From the NCBI RefSeq assembly GCF_017304635.1, contig NZ_JAFKMA010000005.1, positions 1 to 64,000 on the forward strand: a stretch of 64,000 nucleotides of DNA, read 5' to 3'. Of this stretch, positions 16,482 through 24,571 are shown in pieces (position 1 is the stretch's first letter; every line of letters starts with the position of its first letter). The notes under the pieces were generated by a model, which was given only the letters and a program-made list of their open reading frames with translations, was not told the DNA's origin and ran no database searches. The DNA comes from Sphingomonas sp. Its GTDB lineage: Bacteria > Pseudomonadota > Alphaproteobacteria > Sphingomonadales > Sphingomonadaceae. The translations under genes were made by a program, and so were the position numbers.

Positions 16482-16910
16482 TCATCCCTCGCCGCCCTCC
16501 ACCCAAAAGCCGCTGGCGAGTGCTTTCCGAAGGCGGGTGCTCACCGTGATCGCGTCCGCCGCAGTCCAGCCGGCGGCGCCCGCCTCCACGAACTCGGCCA
16601 CACGATGGACACGCGAAAAAGGGCTGAGGGCTTGCAGGAAGGCGCGAATCTCGGGGTCGATACCCTCGAGCCCCTCCCGCTCGCACGCGGCGAGCGCCTT
16701 GCCGAGATCGTGTCGGACATCTGCGATGCAGCGCGCATCCGTCCACCCGCGATGGTGAAGGTAGGCCTTCAGCAACAGTTCCAATCCCCAATGGAGATTT
16801 TGGAACACATGCTCGTCGGTGCGGCCCCCGTCAGTCCCGTCGAATCGTTCTGCCGATGCGCAGAAATTTCCGCCCATGCTGCGGAGGTGTTGCACGAGAG
16901 TTTCCTGCAT
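16482..16910 (-). CDS. HEPN-like hypothetical protein
   Basis: The 142-residue helical protein contains FQNLHWGLELLLKAYLHHRG, then DVRHDLGKALAACEREG and LSPFSRVHRVAEFVEAG. This layout resembles HEPN-type four-helix bundles. No clear Rx4-6H ribonuclease motif is visible, so RNase activity is not supported. It is a single gene divergent from the response regulator at 17060. It could be half of a toxin-antitoxin pair, but no nucleotidyltransferase partner is adjacent. Confidence 0.5.
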   Translation of the reverse strand: MQETLVQHLRSMGGNFCASAERFDGTDGGRTDEHVFQNLHWGLELLLKAYLHHRGWTDARCIADVRHDLGKALAACEREGLEGIDPEIRAFLQALSPFSRVHRVAEFVEAGAAGWTAADAITVSTRLRKALASGFWVEGGEG

Positions 16911-17059
16911 CTGCCTGCCCCACCCTGATCACTCCTACCGGTCACGCGCTCCGTCGGCCAGTCCGTCCTTTTTGTGCGCCGAGGCGCGCTACGGCGCCCG
17001 GCTCGTGCCGCTCCAGGAACCTGGGACCAGCTTGGGCATTGTGTCGGAAAGGGGGTGAG

Positions 17060-17476
17060 ATGATCGAGCCTGCATCCGACTCGGAAGAAGAACGCACGTC
17101 GATACTCGTCGTTGAAGACGAGATTTTGGTAAGGTATGTCATATGCGACTACCTGAGAGACTGTGGCTTCCATGTCATCGAGGCTGGTACAGCCGACGAA
17201 GCTCTGGAATACCTGCGGTCACATAACGATGTAGGGCTGGTCTTCTCGGATGTGCGCATGCCAGGGTCGCTGGATGGCATAGGCCTTTCCCAGCAGGTGC
17301 GGCTTCTCTACCCGCATATCCCGGTGATCCTGACGTCTGGGCATCTGCTGCCGGGCGAGATCGACGGAACGCCGCTGATGACGAAGCCCTATGTACTTGG
17401 CGACGTGGCTCAGAAAATCCGTGCCATTCTGGACGACGCGGGGGGCGGTTTCACGTCGAACAGTGAAGCGGTATGA
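17060..17476 (+). CDS. Single-domain response regulator (receiver protein) 1
   Basis: This is a 138-residue CheY-like receiver without an output domain. The acidic pocket is VVEDE near residue 20, the phospho-acceptor Asp lies in LVFSDVRMPG, the Thr/Ser switch is in VILTSGHLLP and Lys in MTKPY. ATG 17060 is preceded by GGGGGTGAG. The 3' end overlaps the second receiver gene by 4 nt, so the pair is translationally coupled. No cognate kinase is adjacent; the hybrid kinase at 3217 is on the same element. A longer frame from 16856 is unlikely. Confidence 0.88.
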   Translation: MIEPASDSEEERTSILVVEDEILVRYVICDYLRDCGFHVIEAGTADEALEYLRSHNDVGLVFSDVRMPGSLDGIGLSQQVRLLYPHIPVILTSGHLLPGEIDGTPLMTKPYVLGDVAQKIRAILDDAGGGFTSNSEAV

Positions 17477-17877
17477 CTAGTCCCCATATCCTGTTGGTGG
17501 AGAACGACGTGCTCGTGCGGAAGCCGCTCGCTGAATATTTGCGCGACTGCGGCTATAAGGTGGTTGAAGCCCTGAATACCGATGAAGCGGTTGAGGTGCT
17601 GACCACGGGCAGCGCTGCCATCGGCATCGTGCTGGCCGACGTGAGCAGCCCCGGCAAGATCGATGGCTTCGGTCTTGCGCGTTGGATGCGGTCGAACGGT
17701 ATCGACGCAAAGATCATTCTCGCCGGCACCGTCCAGAAGGCGGCCGCCAAGGCGCAGGACCTCTGCGAGGACGGCCCGCTGTTGTCGAAGCCCTACGATC
17801 ACTCGCTTCTGCTCAATCGCATCAAAAGCGAAGTGGCGGCGAGAGCGCGAAACGGAAAGCCGGAGTCTGACATCTGA
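17473..17877 (+). CDS. Single-domain response regulator (receiver protein) 2
   Basis: The 134-residue receiver is a paralogue of the preceding gene (both share the LRDCG..V.EA..TDEA.E.L pattern). The first acidic pair has become VENDV instead of VEDE. The phospho-acceptor is in IVLADVSSPG, and the switch Thr region reads IILAGTVQK. Lys is kept in LSKPYD. The altered acidic pocket and DVSSPG suggest weaker or different phosphorylation. It starts inside the stop of the upstream gene. Together they look like a tandem duplication with divergence. Confidence 0.85.
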   Translation: MTSPHILLVENDVLVRKPLAEYLRDCGYKVVEALNTDEAVEVLTTGSAAIGIVLADVSSPGKIDGFGLARWMRSNGIDAKIILAGTVQKAAAKAQDLCEDGPLLSKPYDHSLLLNRIKSEVAARARNGKPESDI

Positions 17878-17905
17878 GGTCGGCGAAGAGCGCGAAGAGC
17901 AAACG

Positions 17906-18115
17906 ATGGACTGCAAAGAAAAGGCGCGCCTGGTCATTGATTACGAAGCAAAAACGGCCAGTTTTTCACGCGCTGTGACGGTTTTTCAAGGCAAGTTGGC
18001 GACGTCTGCAAAGGAGGAATACGACCGACTGCAACGGCGTGTCGACGAGGCGCGGGTTGAATCGGAGGGCGCCCGGCTCGCGCTGGAACGCCATATCTCT
18101 GAACATGGTTGTTGA
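17906..18115 (+). CDS. Small helical protein (69 aa), conserved hypothetical
   Basis: The frame MDCKEKARLVIDYEAKTASF... ends EGARLALERHISEHGC. It is charged and predicted helical throughout, probably a short coiled coil, with Cys at positions 3 and 69. Small proteins of this kind with the MDCKEKARL opening accompany two-component genes in alphaproteobacteria as far as I recall; function is unknown. It starts 28 nt after the second receiver gene and is probably in the same transcript. The ribosome binding site is weak. Confidence 0.6.
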   Translation: MDCKEKARLVIDYEAKTASFSRAVTVFQGKLATSAKEEYDRLQRRVDEARVESEGARLALERHISEHGC

Positions 18116-18384
18116 ACTGACTCTGCGGTACGGCGGTGCGATTGACGGGTGCGTCTCCCCTGGCGGTCGCGCGCGAGAATATTTCGCGAGGGAGGAGGAG
18201 CGCCCGGTCCGGGAAATTGAAGCACCTCGCGCGCGAATGCGAGGTTCTGGGACGACCAGCGGGTGGGGGACGCGGGGCGGTTTCAGGGTCGCGGCTGCAG
18301 TGGTATCGGCGTAGGAAGAAGGTCGGTCTGCTTTTGGTCCGAACGTTGCGGGTTGCCCTCCCTGGGCGATAAGCTTTCAGTGCG

Positions 18385-18652
18385 ATGAAAAGCAAGTTCG
18401 GCCCCAAAAATTGCTTACGAGGTGCTCGTCCAAAGCGTTGTGGACTACGCGATTTACTTGCTCGACCGCGAGGGCCGCGTGTCGAGCTGGAATCCAGGCG
18501 CGGAGCGGATCAAGGGCTATTCGCCGGGCGAAATCCTGGGCAAGCACTTTTCCCGGTTTTACACCGAAGAGGATCGCCACGCCGATGTGCCCGAGGCGGC
18601 GCTTGGCCCAAGCTTGGGCGGTGACATTCAGTTCGAGACTGCCGTCCCCTGA
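18385..18652 (+). pseudogene. Frameshifted, truncated PAS-domain sensor remnant
   Basis: From ATG 18385 the frame reads MKSKFGPK and then loses sense. One base less in the A-run at 18406-18410 would continue IAYEVLVQSVVDYAIYLLD..., a typical PAS domain (WNPGAERIKGYSPGEILGKH, FYTEEDRHADVPEAAL). The frame ends soon after with TGA at 18650-18652 and no kinase domain follows. A one-base expansion of the A-run plus loss of the 3' part therefore explains the remnant. An alternative in-frame GTG at 18422 could express only a bare PAS fragment. Confidence 0.7.
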
Positions 18653-18793
18653 GCCGCGTAGCGACGGGCTCTCGCGCCAATCATGAAATTGTCCGTGCCG
18701 CTCGCATCAGGTCGAGGTGATGGGCCACGGCTGGCGAAGATGAGCACTACATCTACGCTTTACCACAATGATGATCCGATCCGGAGGTCGAAC

Positions 18794-19348
18794 GTGACTA
18801 TCGTGGCAACTGCCTTTTGGCGACGGCTGGATACGCTCGGTCACGACGCGTGCCGTTTGGAGCAGTGCGGTAGTGGTTGGCGTATCGAAGGAACCGCCGT
18901 CTTTCGCCGTAAGGAAGGCCCGGCGTGCATTGCCTATCGCGTCGAATGTGGCGCCGATTGGAAAACGGTGCGCGGAGACGTTCGGGGTTTCCTTGGGCGC
19001 CGACCTATCGAATACCTCATCGTTCGACAGGGGACTGAGTGGACGCTGAACGGGGAGGTCGTGCACGGCTTGGATCATCTCGTTGATCTCGATCTCGGGT
19101 TCACGCCTGCGACGAACCTGCAACAGCTTCGTCGCGTTCCGATCGCTCAAGGCTGCGCCGCTCACATCTCTGTTGCATGGCTCGATGCCGAGACAGGTGA
19201 GTTGACCGAACTGGACCAGCGATACACGCGACGTGGCGAATCTGCCTTCTGGTACGAGGCACCGAGCGCCAGCTACGAAGGCCTCCTCAAACTCGCGCCG
19301 GATGGCTTCATTCGGCATTATCCTACTCTCTGGAAGGCGGAACAGTAG
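18794..19348 (+). CDS. Putative glycolipid-binding domain protein
   Basis: The 184-residue protein matches the glycolipid-binding-domain family: an FWRRLDTLGHDACRL start, GTAVFRRKEGPACIAYRV, YLIVRQGTEWTLNG, DLDLGFTPATNLQQLRR and a C-terminal YTRRGESAFWYEAPSASYEG. It is cytosolic with a beta-rich fold and no known enzymatic role. GTG 18794 is preceded by GGAGG with ideal 6-nt spacing; a longer frame to 18683 lacks support. It borders the defence island and is not obviously linked to it. Confidence 0.82.
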   Translation: MTIVATAFWRRLDTLGHDACRLEQCGSGWRIEGTAVFRRKEGPACIAYRVECGADWKTVRGDVRGFLGRRPIEYLIVRQGTEWTLNGEVVHGLDHLVDLDLGFTPATNLQQLRRVPIAQGCAAHISVAWLDAETGELTELDQRYTRRGESAFWYEAPSASYEGLLKLAPDGFIRHYPTLWKAEQ

Positions 19349-19467
19349 CGTAACGGCGGCGGCGACGCCGCGCCCCAGCGTAGATTTGGCGGGGCAATTG
19401 GAGCCAGAAAGCAGCTGCCTCACAATTCTTGAACCTGAATCTCGGTGCCTCGGGCTGGACGGAGATT

Positions 19468-21372
19468 TCAGGCTATCTGGATGGTCTGAACGCCGGCCTT
19501 GCTGAGAAGGCCGTAGAGGGTGGCGATCTTGGTGCGCGCCCCGCGTTTGGCGCAGTAGGTGAAGACCACCCTCTGCTTGGCCCGCGTGAACGCGACGAAG
19601 AAGCCGGCGGTCGCCTCCATTTGGTCGCCAGCAAAACTCCACCAGGCGCCGTCATCAAGCCCGACAAAGATGACGCTATGGTATTCGAGCCCCTTGCTCT
19701 TGTGGATCGTCATGAGCGGAATGGCATGCAGGCCTTCGTAGGTGTCGAGGGTCTCCGTCCAATCTGCGGCGTCGGCCGATGACCCGTGCAGATGCACTGC
19801 GGTGGCCTCAACGACCTTCTCAAACCACCCGCCCTGCGCATAGGCGGGATGAACGGCGATCAGCCGTTCACGGCCGACGAAGCAAAGGACGTCATCAACG
19901 ATGGTCCGCGCATCGGCTTTGGACGCTGGCGGTTCGGGATGGTCGGCGCTGAGCTGGGTCGCTTGGGCGTCGAGCTCGCGGGCGAATATTGCCTGGGCGG
20001 CTTCGTCCTCGGGAGAAATCCCGCGCAAAGCCCCCAGCGCCTCCTGGCATTCGGTCCAATGCCGACCTGCGCGTTTCGTCATGGCAAGACGTAGAACCTT
20101 GACCAACAGCTCTGATGCTTCTTCCGCGAGAAGCTCTTGCAACATGACGGCGCCGACGGTTCCGGCCTCGTTGCGAAGCGGGATTCCCGCGGCTCGAAAG
20201 GCTGGCTCGAGTACGGCCGCATAGTCGACCGCCTTCTGGCGCACGAGCAGGACGAAGTCGCGAGGGCCGAGCGCATGGGCCTTCACTTCGCCGGCGACGA
20301 ACCGGGCCAGCCGCTGTGCTTCGATCTCGGGACTCGAGAAGTCCCAGATTGCGCAGCTTTCGCCTGCAATCGTGGTTGCCGTCTTCGAAACGGGCTCTAC
20401 CGCACGAGCGTCTAGCGCTTGCGCGAGGACATGCTGGATGCGCACGAGCTCGGGCGACGACCGATAGTTGTTGTAGAGCGGCGTGCGCTTGCCGCCGAAA
20501 TCGGCGTCGAACGCGGAGAATGGATCGTCCATCGCCATCGCCCAACGCATGATCTGCTGCTTATTGTCTCCCACTGCAGTGATCACTGCATCGGTTCCGA
20601 GGAAGACCGAGCTCCTCGCACAGCGCGCCGCCTATCTTCTGCAGACCGGCATCGCGCCGCCGCCGCGGCGCATTCTCGCGATCAGCTTCAAGCGTGACGC
20701 CGCGACCAATCTCGCCGCCCGCGTCCGCCAGCGCTGCCATCGCAGCCACGCCGGCCGTCTCGATTCGATGACCTTCGACGCGTTCGCCAAAAGCCTGGTC
20801 GACCGGTTCGGCCAAGCGCTGCCCGAGCGATGGCGACCGCGACCCGACTATGAACTCATGTTCCCAAACGATACGGCCTTTCGGGGATTTCTGTTCCAGG
20901 ATGTCGGTACGCCTCCGAAAGCCATAGGCAGCTACGCTGACCTCCAGGCGATCTCCATCAAGACATTCGAGCGCTCGCTGCTCGTAGGCTCACCGCTTCC
21001 CGTTCTGGGCTGGCCTGACCCGACAGTCGGCCAGTGGGCGGCGGATCGATTCTGGCAATCGTCGCTGCACGAGGGAAAGAAGACCTTTCTGTCGTTCCCG
21101 ATGATCGGACGGCTCGCCGAACTGCTCCTGCGCGTCAATCCGATGGCGCGCGACGCCCTCCGTTTGACCTACTCGCACCTGTTCATGGACGAGTTCCAGG
21201 ACACCACCCAGATCCAATACGATCTCGTGCGAACGATCTTCCCCGCACCGGGGCCGGCGATGACCGAGCGGTTGTCGGTGGAGCGGACCACCTTGATCGC
21301 GTTCGCTTCGAGGGCGTCGACACCGATCGGCTTCCAATCGTCGGGTCGAACCCGTCGCGCAAGCACCGCCAT
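19468..21372 (-). pseudogene. gajB: UvrD-like helicase (GajB-like) split by an internal inversion
   Basis: The N-terminus reads on the minus strand from ATG 21372 (MAVLARRVRPDDWKPIGVDA ... VIAGPGAGK). The middle (TELLAQRAAYLLQTG through FMDEFQDTTQIQYDLVRTIF) reads on the plus strand at 20607-21236. The C-terminal half (LGTDAVITAVGDNKQQIM ... VAFTRAKQRVVFTYC) reads on the minus strand again. Inverting 20607-21236 joins the three parts in frame into a 634-residue superfamily 1A helicase with Walker A GPGAGKT, Walker B DEFQD and motif VI VAFTRAKQ. The intact gene would start 2 nt after the OLD-nuclease stop, the Gabija arrangement. As present, no full-length helicase can be made. Confidence 0.88.
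20607..21236 (+). other. Inverted 630-bp segment inside the helicase gene
   Basis: The segment is bounded by GGAAGA at 20601-20606 and its inverse TCTTCC at 21237-21242. Re-inversion gives GGG AAG ACC GAG CTC at one junction (GKTEL) and ATC TTC CTC GGA at the other (IFLG), both in frame. A perfect 16-bp palindrome, TGCAGTGATCACTGCA (20575-20590), lies 10 bp outside the left breakpoint and could favour a cruciform. Confidence 0.88.
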
Positions 21373-21374
21373 GG

Positions 21375-22534
21375 TCAGTCTCGCCGCAGGCATTTGGCGA
21401 TATGGTTGAGAAGTTCCGAAAGCAACGGCGGCATGTCCTCACGCAAGGCCTTGGTCTTGATGTGGGTGAGCGCCGCGAGATGTGTCGCCGGCTTGCTGTT
21501 CGTGATGAAGTGGTAGCGATAGGCGGGCAGCAGATCCGGGTAGTCCTTGTAAGGTCCGGTGTAGAGGGCGAGCCCTGGTCCAGCTGTGCCCAGGACGACT
21601 TCGGCTGCCTTATCGACGGCCATCTTGGGTCCGCCCCCCTTGGGTATAACTGCTTCATAGGCGTCGGGAAAAGCCGCGATCATCGCCAGGTCGAGGTCGA
21701 GCGGCGCGGAGAAGTAGACGGCGTGAGGCTTCAGGCAGTCGACCCATCCCTTGAGCAGCTTGCGGTCATCGGCATCCTGCCACGTGTGCATCTTGGCGAA
21801 ATCGGCGTCCGATAACATGCCGCCTTCGATCTTGAGCAGGTTAGCCTTCGGCACGCCGAATTCGATAAGTTTCTCGATCGCGGTCTTCACCCGGCCGAAG
21901 CCGCCGCCGCTACGGCCGAGGTCGAGATCGAGCAGAGTCGCGTGTGGAATGCCAAGGTGCGTCAGCAACCGCCAGAAATGCTGCACATGGCGCCCGCCCA
22001 GCGGCACGATCGCGACGAAGGCAGGATCGATCAGGAGGTCGAGCGCTTCGGCGAGACGCGGGAGGACGATCCGCTCCGAGTCCCCTTCGACGAGAAGGAC
22101 GAAGCGTGCGAAGTAGAGTTCCGGGTAGGCGAGCATGGCGCCACGGACGAACTTGGCCGCCTCGTCTATCGACCCAGAACAGCTCCTGCGACACCTCGCC
22201 CTCGACGGTTCCGTCGTCCTCCCAACGCGCTTCGAGCCGCAAGCGACAGACCGGTGCTTTGTCTGCACGCTCGAGCTGCATGTGCCGAAATGACGGTGCG
22301 ATGGTTTCGGGCGTGGTCATCGATGTCCTCGTCAGCTCCGACATGAAAATCCGACCGCTGCACGGTGCGTTGTGCGCGCGAGACGCCGAACAGCTTCGAC
22401 AAGGCGTGGAGGAGCGCGGTCTTGCCGGCCGCGTTCGGACCAACGACGGCGGTGATCTCCGAGGCAATCGGCACCGTGATCGGGTCGGGGCCGAAGCAGC
22501 GGAAGCCGGACAGGGTGACGCTTTCTAGACGCAC
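21375..22534 (-). pseudogene. gajA: OLD-family ATPase/Toprim nuclease (GajA-like), internally deleted and frameshifted
   Basis: Three frames carry consecutive parts. Frame A from GTG 22534 has MRLESVTLSGFRCFG and Walker A VGPNAAGKTALL. Frame B (about 22318-22170) has SFRHMQLERADKAPVC and EGEVSQELFWVD. Frame C (about 22170 to 21375) has the Toprim domain with LLVEGDSERIVLPRLAEAL and ATLLDLDLGRSGGGFGR. About 385 codons remain where class 2 OLD proteins have 550-600. The missing part includes Walker B and the ABC signature. The A/B and B/C junctions both change frame, consistent with two deletions. Followed by a UvrD-type helicase, the locus is Gabija-like. Only a bare Toprim fragment could be expressed. 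Confidence 0.82.
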
Positions 22535-22548
22535 AATTTTCTCTCGGG

Positions 22549-23727
22549 TTAGGCTGCGGGCAGGGGATCGGTGCCCTCGCTGAGGATTGCGAGATAGCGG
22601 CGATAGCCGAAGACGCGACCGCGCCGCCGGCCGGTCACCTCCTCGACGATGCCGAGGCGTTCAAGATCGGCAAGCGCGGCGTTGACGGTGGGCGCGGACA
22701 GGCCCGTTCGCTCGACCAGCAGGTTTGCGGTGAGATAGGGGTTCTGCTGAAGGAGATCGTGGATGCGCAGCGCGGAGCCAGGGCGTTCGCTCTCGCCGGT
22801 GATGCGTTCGCGGTCGTGCTTGAACAGTTCGACGATCCGGGTCGCGGCGTCGAAGGCTTGGTTTGCCGTATCCGCAACGCCGGTCAGGAAGAAGTCCAGC
22901 CAAGCCTCCCAAGCCCCGTGTTCGCGCACCTCCTGAAGCAGCCTATAATAGTCGGCGCGATGGGTCTTCAGATAGAGGCTCAGGTAGAGCAGCGGCTTTC
23001 GCAGCACGCCGTGAACGCAAAGGTAAAGCGTCACCAGCAGACGCCCGATACGGCCATTGCCGTCCAGGAAGGGATGGATCGTCTCGAACTGGACGTGCAG
23101 GAGGCCCGCCTTGATCAGCGCCGGCAGTCGAGACTCGTCCTCGTGCATGAAGCGTTCAAGGGCGTCGAGGCAGCCATCCAACTCCGTCGTTGGAGGCGGG
23201 ACGAAAAGCGCGTTGCCTGGTCGGCTGCCGCCGATCCAGTTCTGCGAGCGCCGGAATTCGCCCGGGCTCTTGGTGCCGCCCCGCCCGCTTTGCAGAAGCC
23301 GTGCGTGCATTTCGCGGATCAGGCGGAGCGACAGCGGCAAGTCCTCAAGCCGCTCCAGGCCATACATCATTGCGTCGACGTAGTTCGAGACTTCGCGGAT
23401 GTCGTCGATCGGCTGCCCGGCCTGCGCCTCGGTCTCGAAGCGCAGGAGGTCGGTAAGGGTGGATTGGGTTCCCTCGATCTGGGACGAGAGGACGGCCTCC
23501 TTCCTCACATACATGTAGAGGAAGAGCTCCTGGCGCGGCAAAAGCATGGTTATGCCGTCGAGGCGGCCCAGCGCGCGTTCAGCTAGGCTCAAACGGTCCA
23601 GCAGCGTGAGCACGTCGATCGGCGGCGCCGGGGGGAGCGGCGGCGGCACGAAGGCACGCACCGTCTCGCCGGCGACGGGGGTTTCGACAAAGCGGCCCAG
23701 CCGCTGATTGGGTTCGGGATCAACCAT
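22549..23727 (-). CDS. fic: Fic family protein with C-terminal winged-helix domain
   Basis: This is a 392-residue AMP-transferase-type protein. The inhibitory helix SSQIEGTQ (residues 81-88, S/T-x3-E-G) is present. The catalytic loop HPFLDGNGRIGR (218-229) is complete, with the flap near VPPPTTELD. The C-terminal winged helix (about 325-385; LTANLLVERTGLSAPTVNAA) should bind DNA. Fic proteins of this class are self-inhibited and often act as their own repressors or as toxins. The gene is divergent from a zinc-ribbon-like gene across an AT-rich spacer with repeated GCTTAAATA sites. The stop codon lies 15 bp from the GajA-like start. Confidence 0.92.
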   Translation of the reverse strand: MVDPEPNQRLGRFVETPVAGETVRAFVPPPLPPAPPIDVLTLLDRLSLAERALGRLDGITMLLPRQELFLYMYVRKEAVLSSQIEGTQSTLTDLLRFETEAQAGQPIDDIREVSNYVDAMMYGLERLEDLPLSLRLIREMHARLLQSGRGGTKSPGEFRRSQNWIGGSRPGNALFVPPPTTELDGCLDALERFMHEDESRLPALIKAGLLHVQFETIHPFLDGNGRIGRLLVTLYLCVHGVLRKPLLYLSLYLKTHRADYYRLLQEVREHGAWEAWLDFFLTGVADTANQAFDAATRIVELFKHDRERITGESERPGSALRIHDLLQQNPYLTANLLVERTGLSAPTVNAALADLERLGIVEEVTGRRRGRVFGYRRYLAILSEGTDPLPAA

Positions 23728-23753
23728 GTGCGCCGATTATGGCAACCCACCCT

Positions 23754-23814
23754 TATTTAAGCAATGCCCACTTGGCTTAAATAGGAAATGGGCTAAGGTA
23801 AGTCAGCTTAAATA
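23754..23814. promoter_or_regulatory. Operator candidate in the fic divergent promoter
   Basis: TATTTAAGC (23754-23762) and GCTTAAATA (23775-23783) form a perfect 9-bp inverted repeat with a 12-bp spacer. A third half-site GCTTAAATA lies at 23806-23814. This AT-rich island lies between the divergent Fic and zinc-ribbon-like starts. The winged helix of the Fic protein is the obvious candidate ligand. Confidence 0.65.
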
Positions 23815-23831
23815 ACGAGGCCTGATGAGAA

Positions 23832-24458
23832 GTGGGAGGCTACAGCCAGCGCGTGCGCGACAGCATTCTGCCCCTTTCGGTGGCCGACACGCTGCCTGCC
23901 GCCTTCGCCGAGTGGTCCTTCACCGAAAACACGGTCGACCACGAGACACCGATCGAGACATGCGAACTGTGCGGCCAGCAGGACCTCAGATATCACTTCG
24001 AGATCGCCAACCCATATACCGAGGCAGCGCTCTGGGTCGGCTCACATTGCATACTTCAATTCGACGTCGCCGTCATGGAGAATGGCCGGCGCCTTTCGCC
24101 CGAGGAGGCAAAGCGCCATCTGGCCAAACTTACCCAGCGGATGCAACTGGAGTCCTGCATCCGTGCGCTGGAACAGCTCGCCACGAAGGAGGTCAACCCG
24201 GTGCTGTCGGGCGCGCTCGACTACTACCGGCGCAACAAGAAGCTCACGCCCAAATATGCCGCCGTGGTGTTCTGGAAGCTTCGGACGTTTCGGATCGACC
24301 ACCACCCCTCCTTCTTTCAGGTCGAGCTTCGCCGCGCCCAGCACATCGAGGACCTGCGACAGATGCCGACACGCCGGGTTCATCGCTTCTGGAGCGCGCT
24401 GAGCGCGGGACAGCGCCGGAAGGCGGTGGAACTCGGACATACTCCCCCAGATGAATGA
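23832..24458 (+). CDS. Zinc-ribbon-like hypothetical protein divergent from fic
   Basis: The 208-residue protein has a CELCGQQDLRYHFEIANP segment (about 44-61) followed by WVGSHCILQF (about 69-78), a likely CxxC...H..C zinc site near the N-terminus. The rest is helical and basic (EEAKRHLAKLTQRM, GALDYYRRNKKLTPKYAAV). I recognise no named domain. The start is a GTG at 23832, a few bases after the third operator half-site, so it is probably repressed together with fic. It could be a DNA- or RNA-binding partner or target of the Fic protein; that is inference. Confidence 0.6.
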   Translation: MGGYSQRVRDSILPLSVADTLPAAFAEWSFTENTVDHETPIETCELCGQQDLRYHFEIANPYTEAALWVGSHCILQFDVAVMENGRRLSPEEAKRHLAKLTQRMQLESCIRALEQLATKEVNPVLSGALDYYRRNKKLTPKYAAVVFWKLRTFRIDHHPSFFQVELRRAQHIEDLRQMPTRRVHRFWSALSAGQRRKAVELGHTPPDE

Positions 24459-24491
24459 TGGGGGACAGGACTGGGCATTCTGTATTGCACG

Positions 24492-24520
24492 AGCGGTCAC
24501 TTACATTGAAGGTGATCGCT
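24492..24520. promoter_or_regulatory. Inverted repeat upstream of the ABC-3C operon
   Basis: AGCGGTCAC (24492-24500) and GTGATCGCT (24512-24520) pair at 8 of 9 positions across an 11-nt spacer. The element is about 50 bp upstream of the operon start, and TGTAAT (24520-24525) could be a -10 box. It is an operator or terminator candidate. Confidence 0.3.
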
Positions 24521-24571
24521 GTAATTACCGAACCGAAGGAATCTTCATTTGAGTAGGGGCCAGAGCCAGGG

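Noticed and set aside
16482-16910. An active HEPN ribonuclease toxin
   Set aside because: No clear Rx4-6H motif and no adjacent antitoxin, so only a HEPN-like fold is suggested.
19468-21409. Two separate helicase-like genes on opposite strands
   Set aside because: The pieces are complementary parts of one helicase and join in frame when the middle is inverted, so two independent genes are not a good description.
19468-22534. A functional Gabija system
   Set aside because: Both genes are interrupted as the sequence stands.
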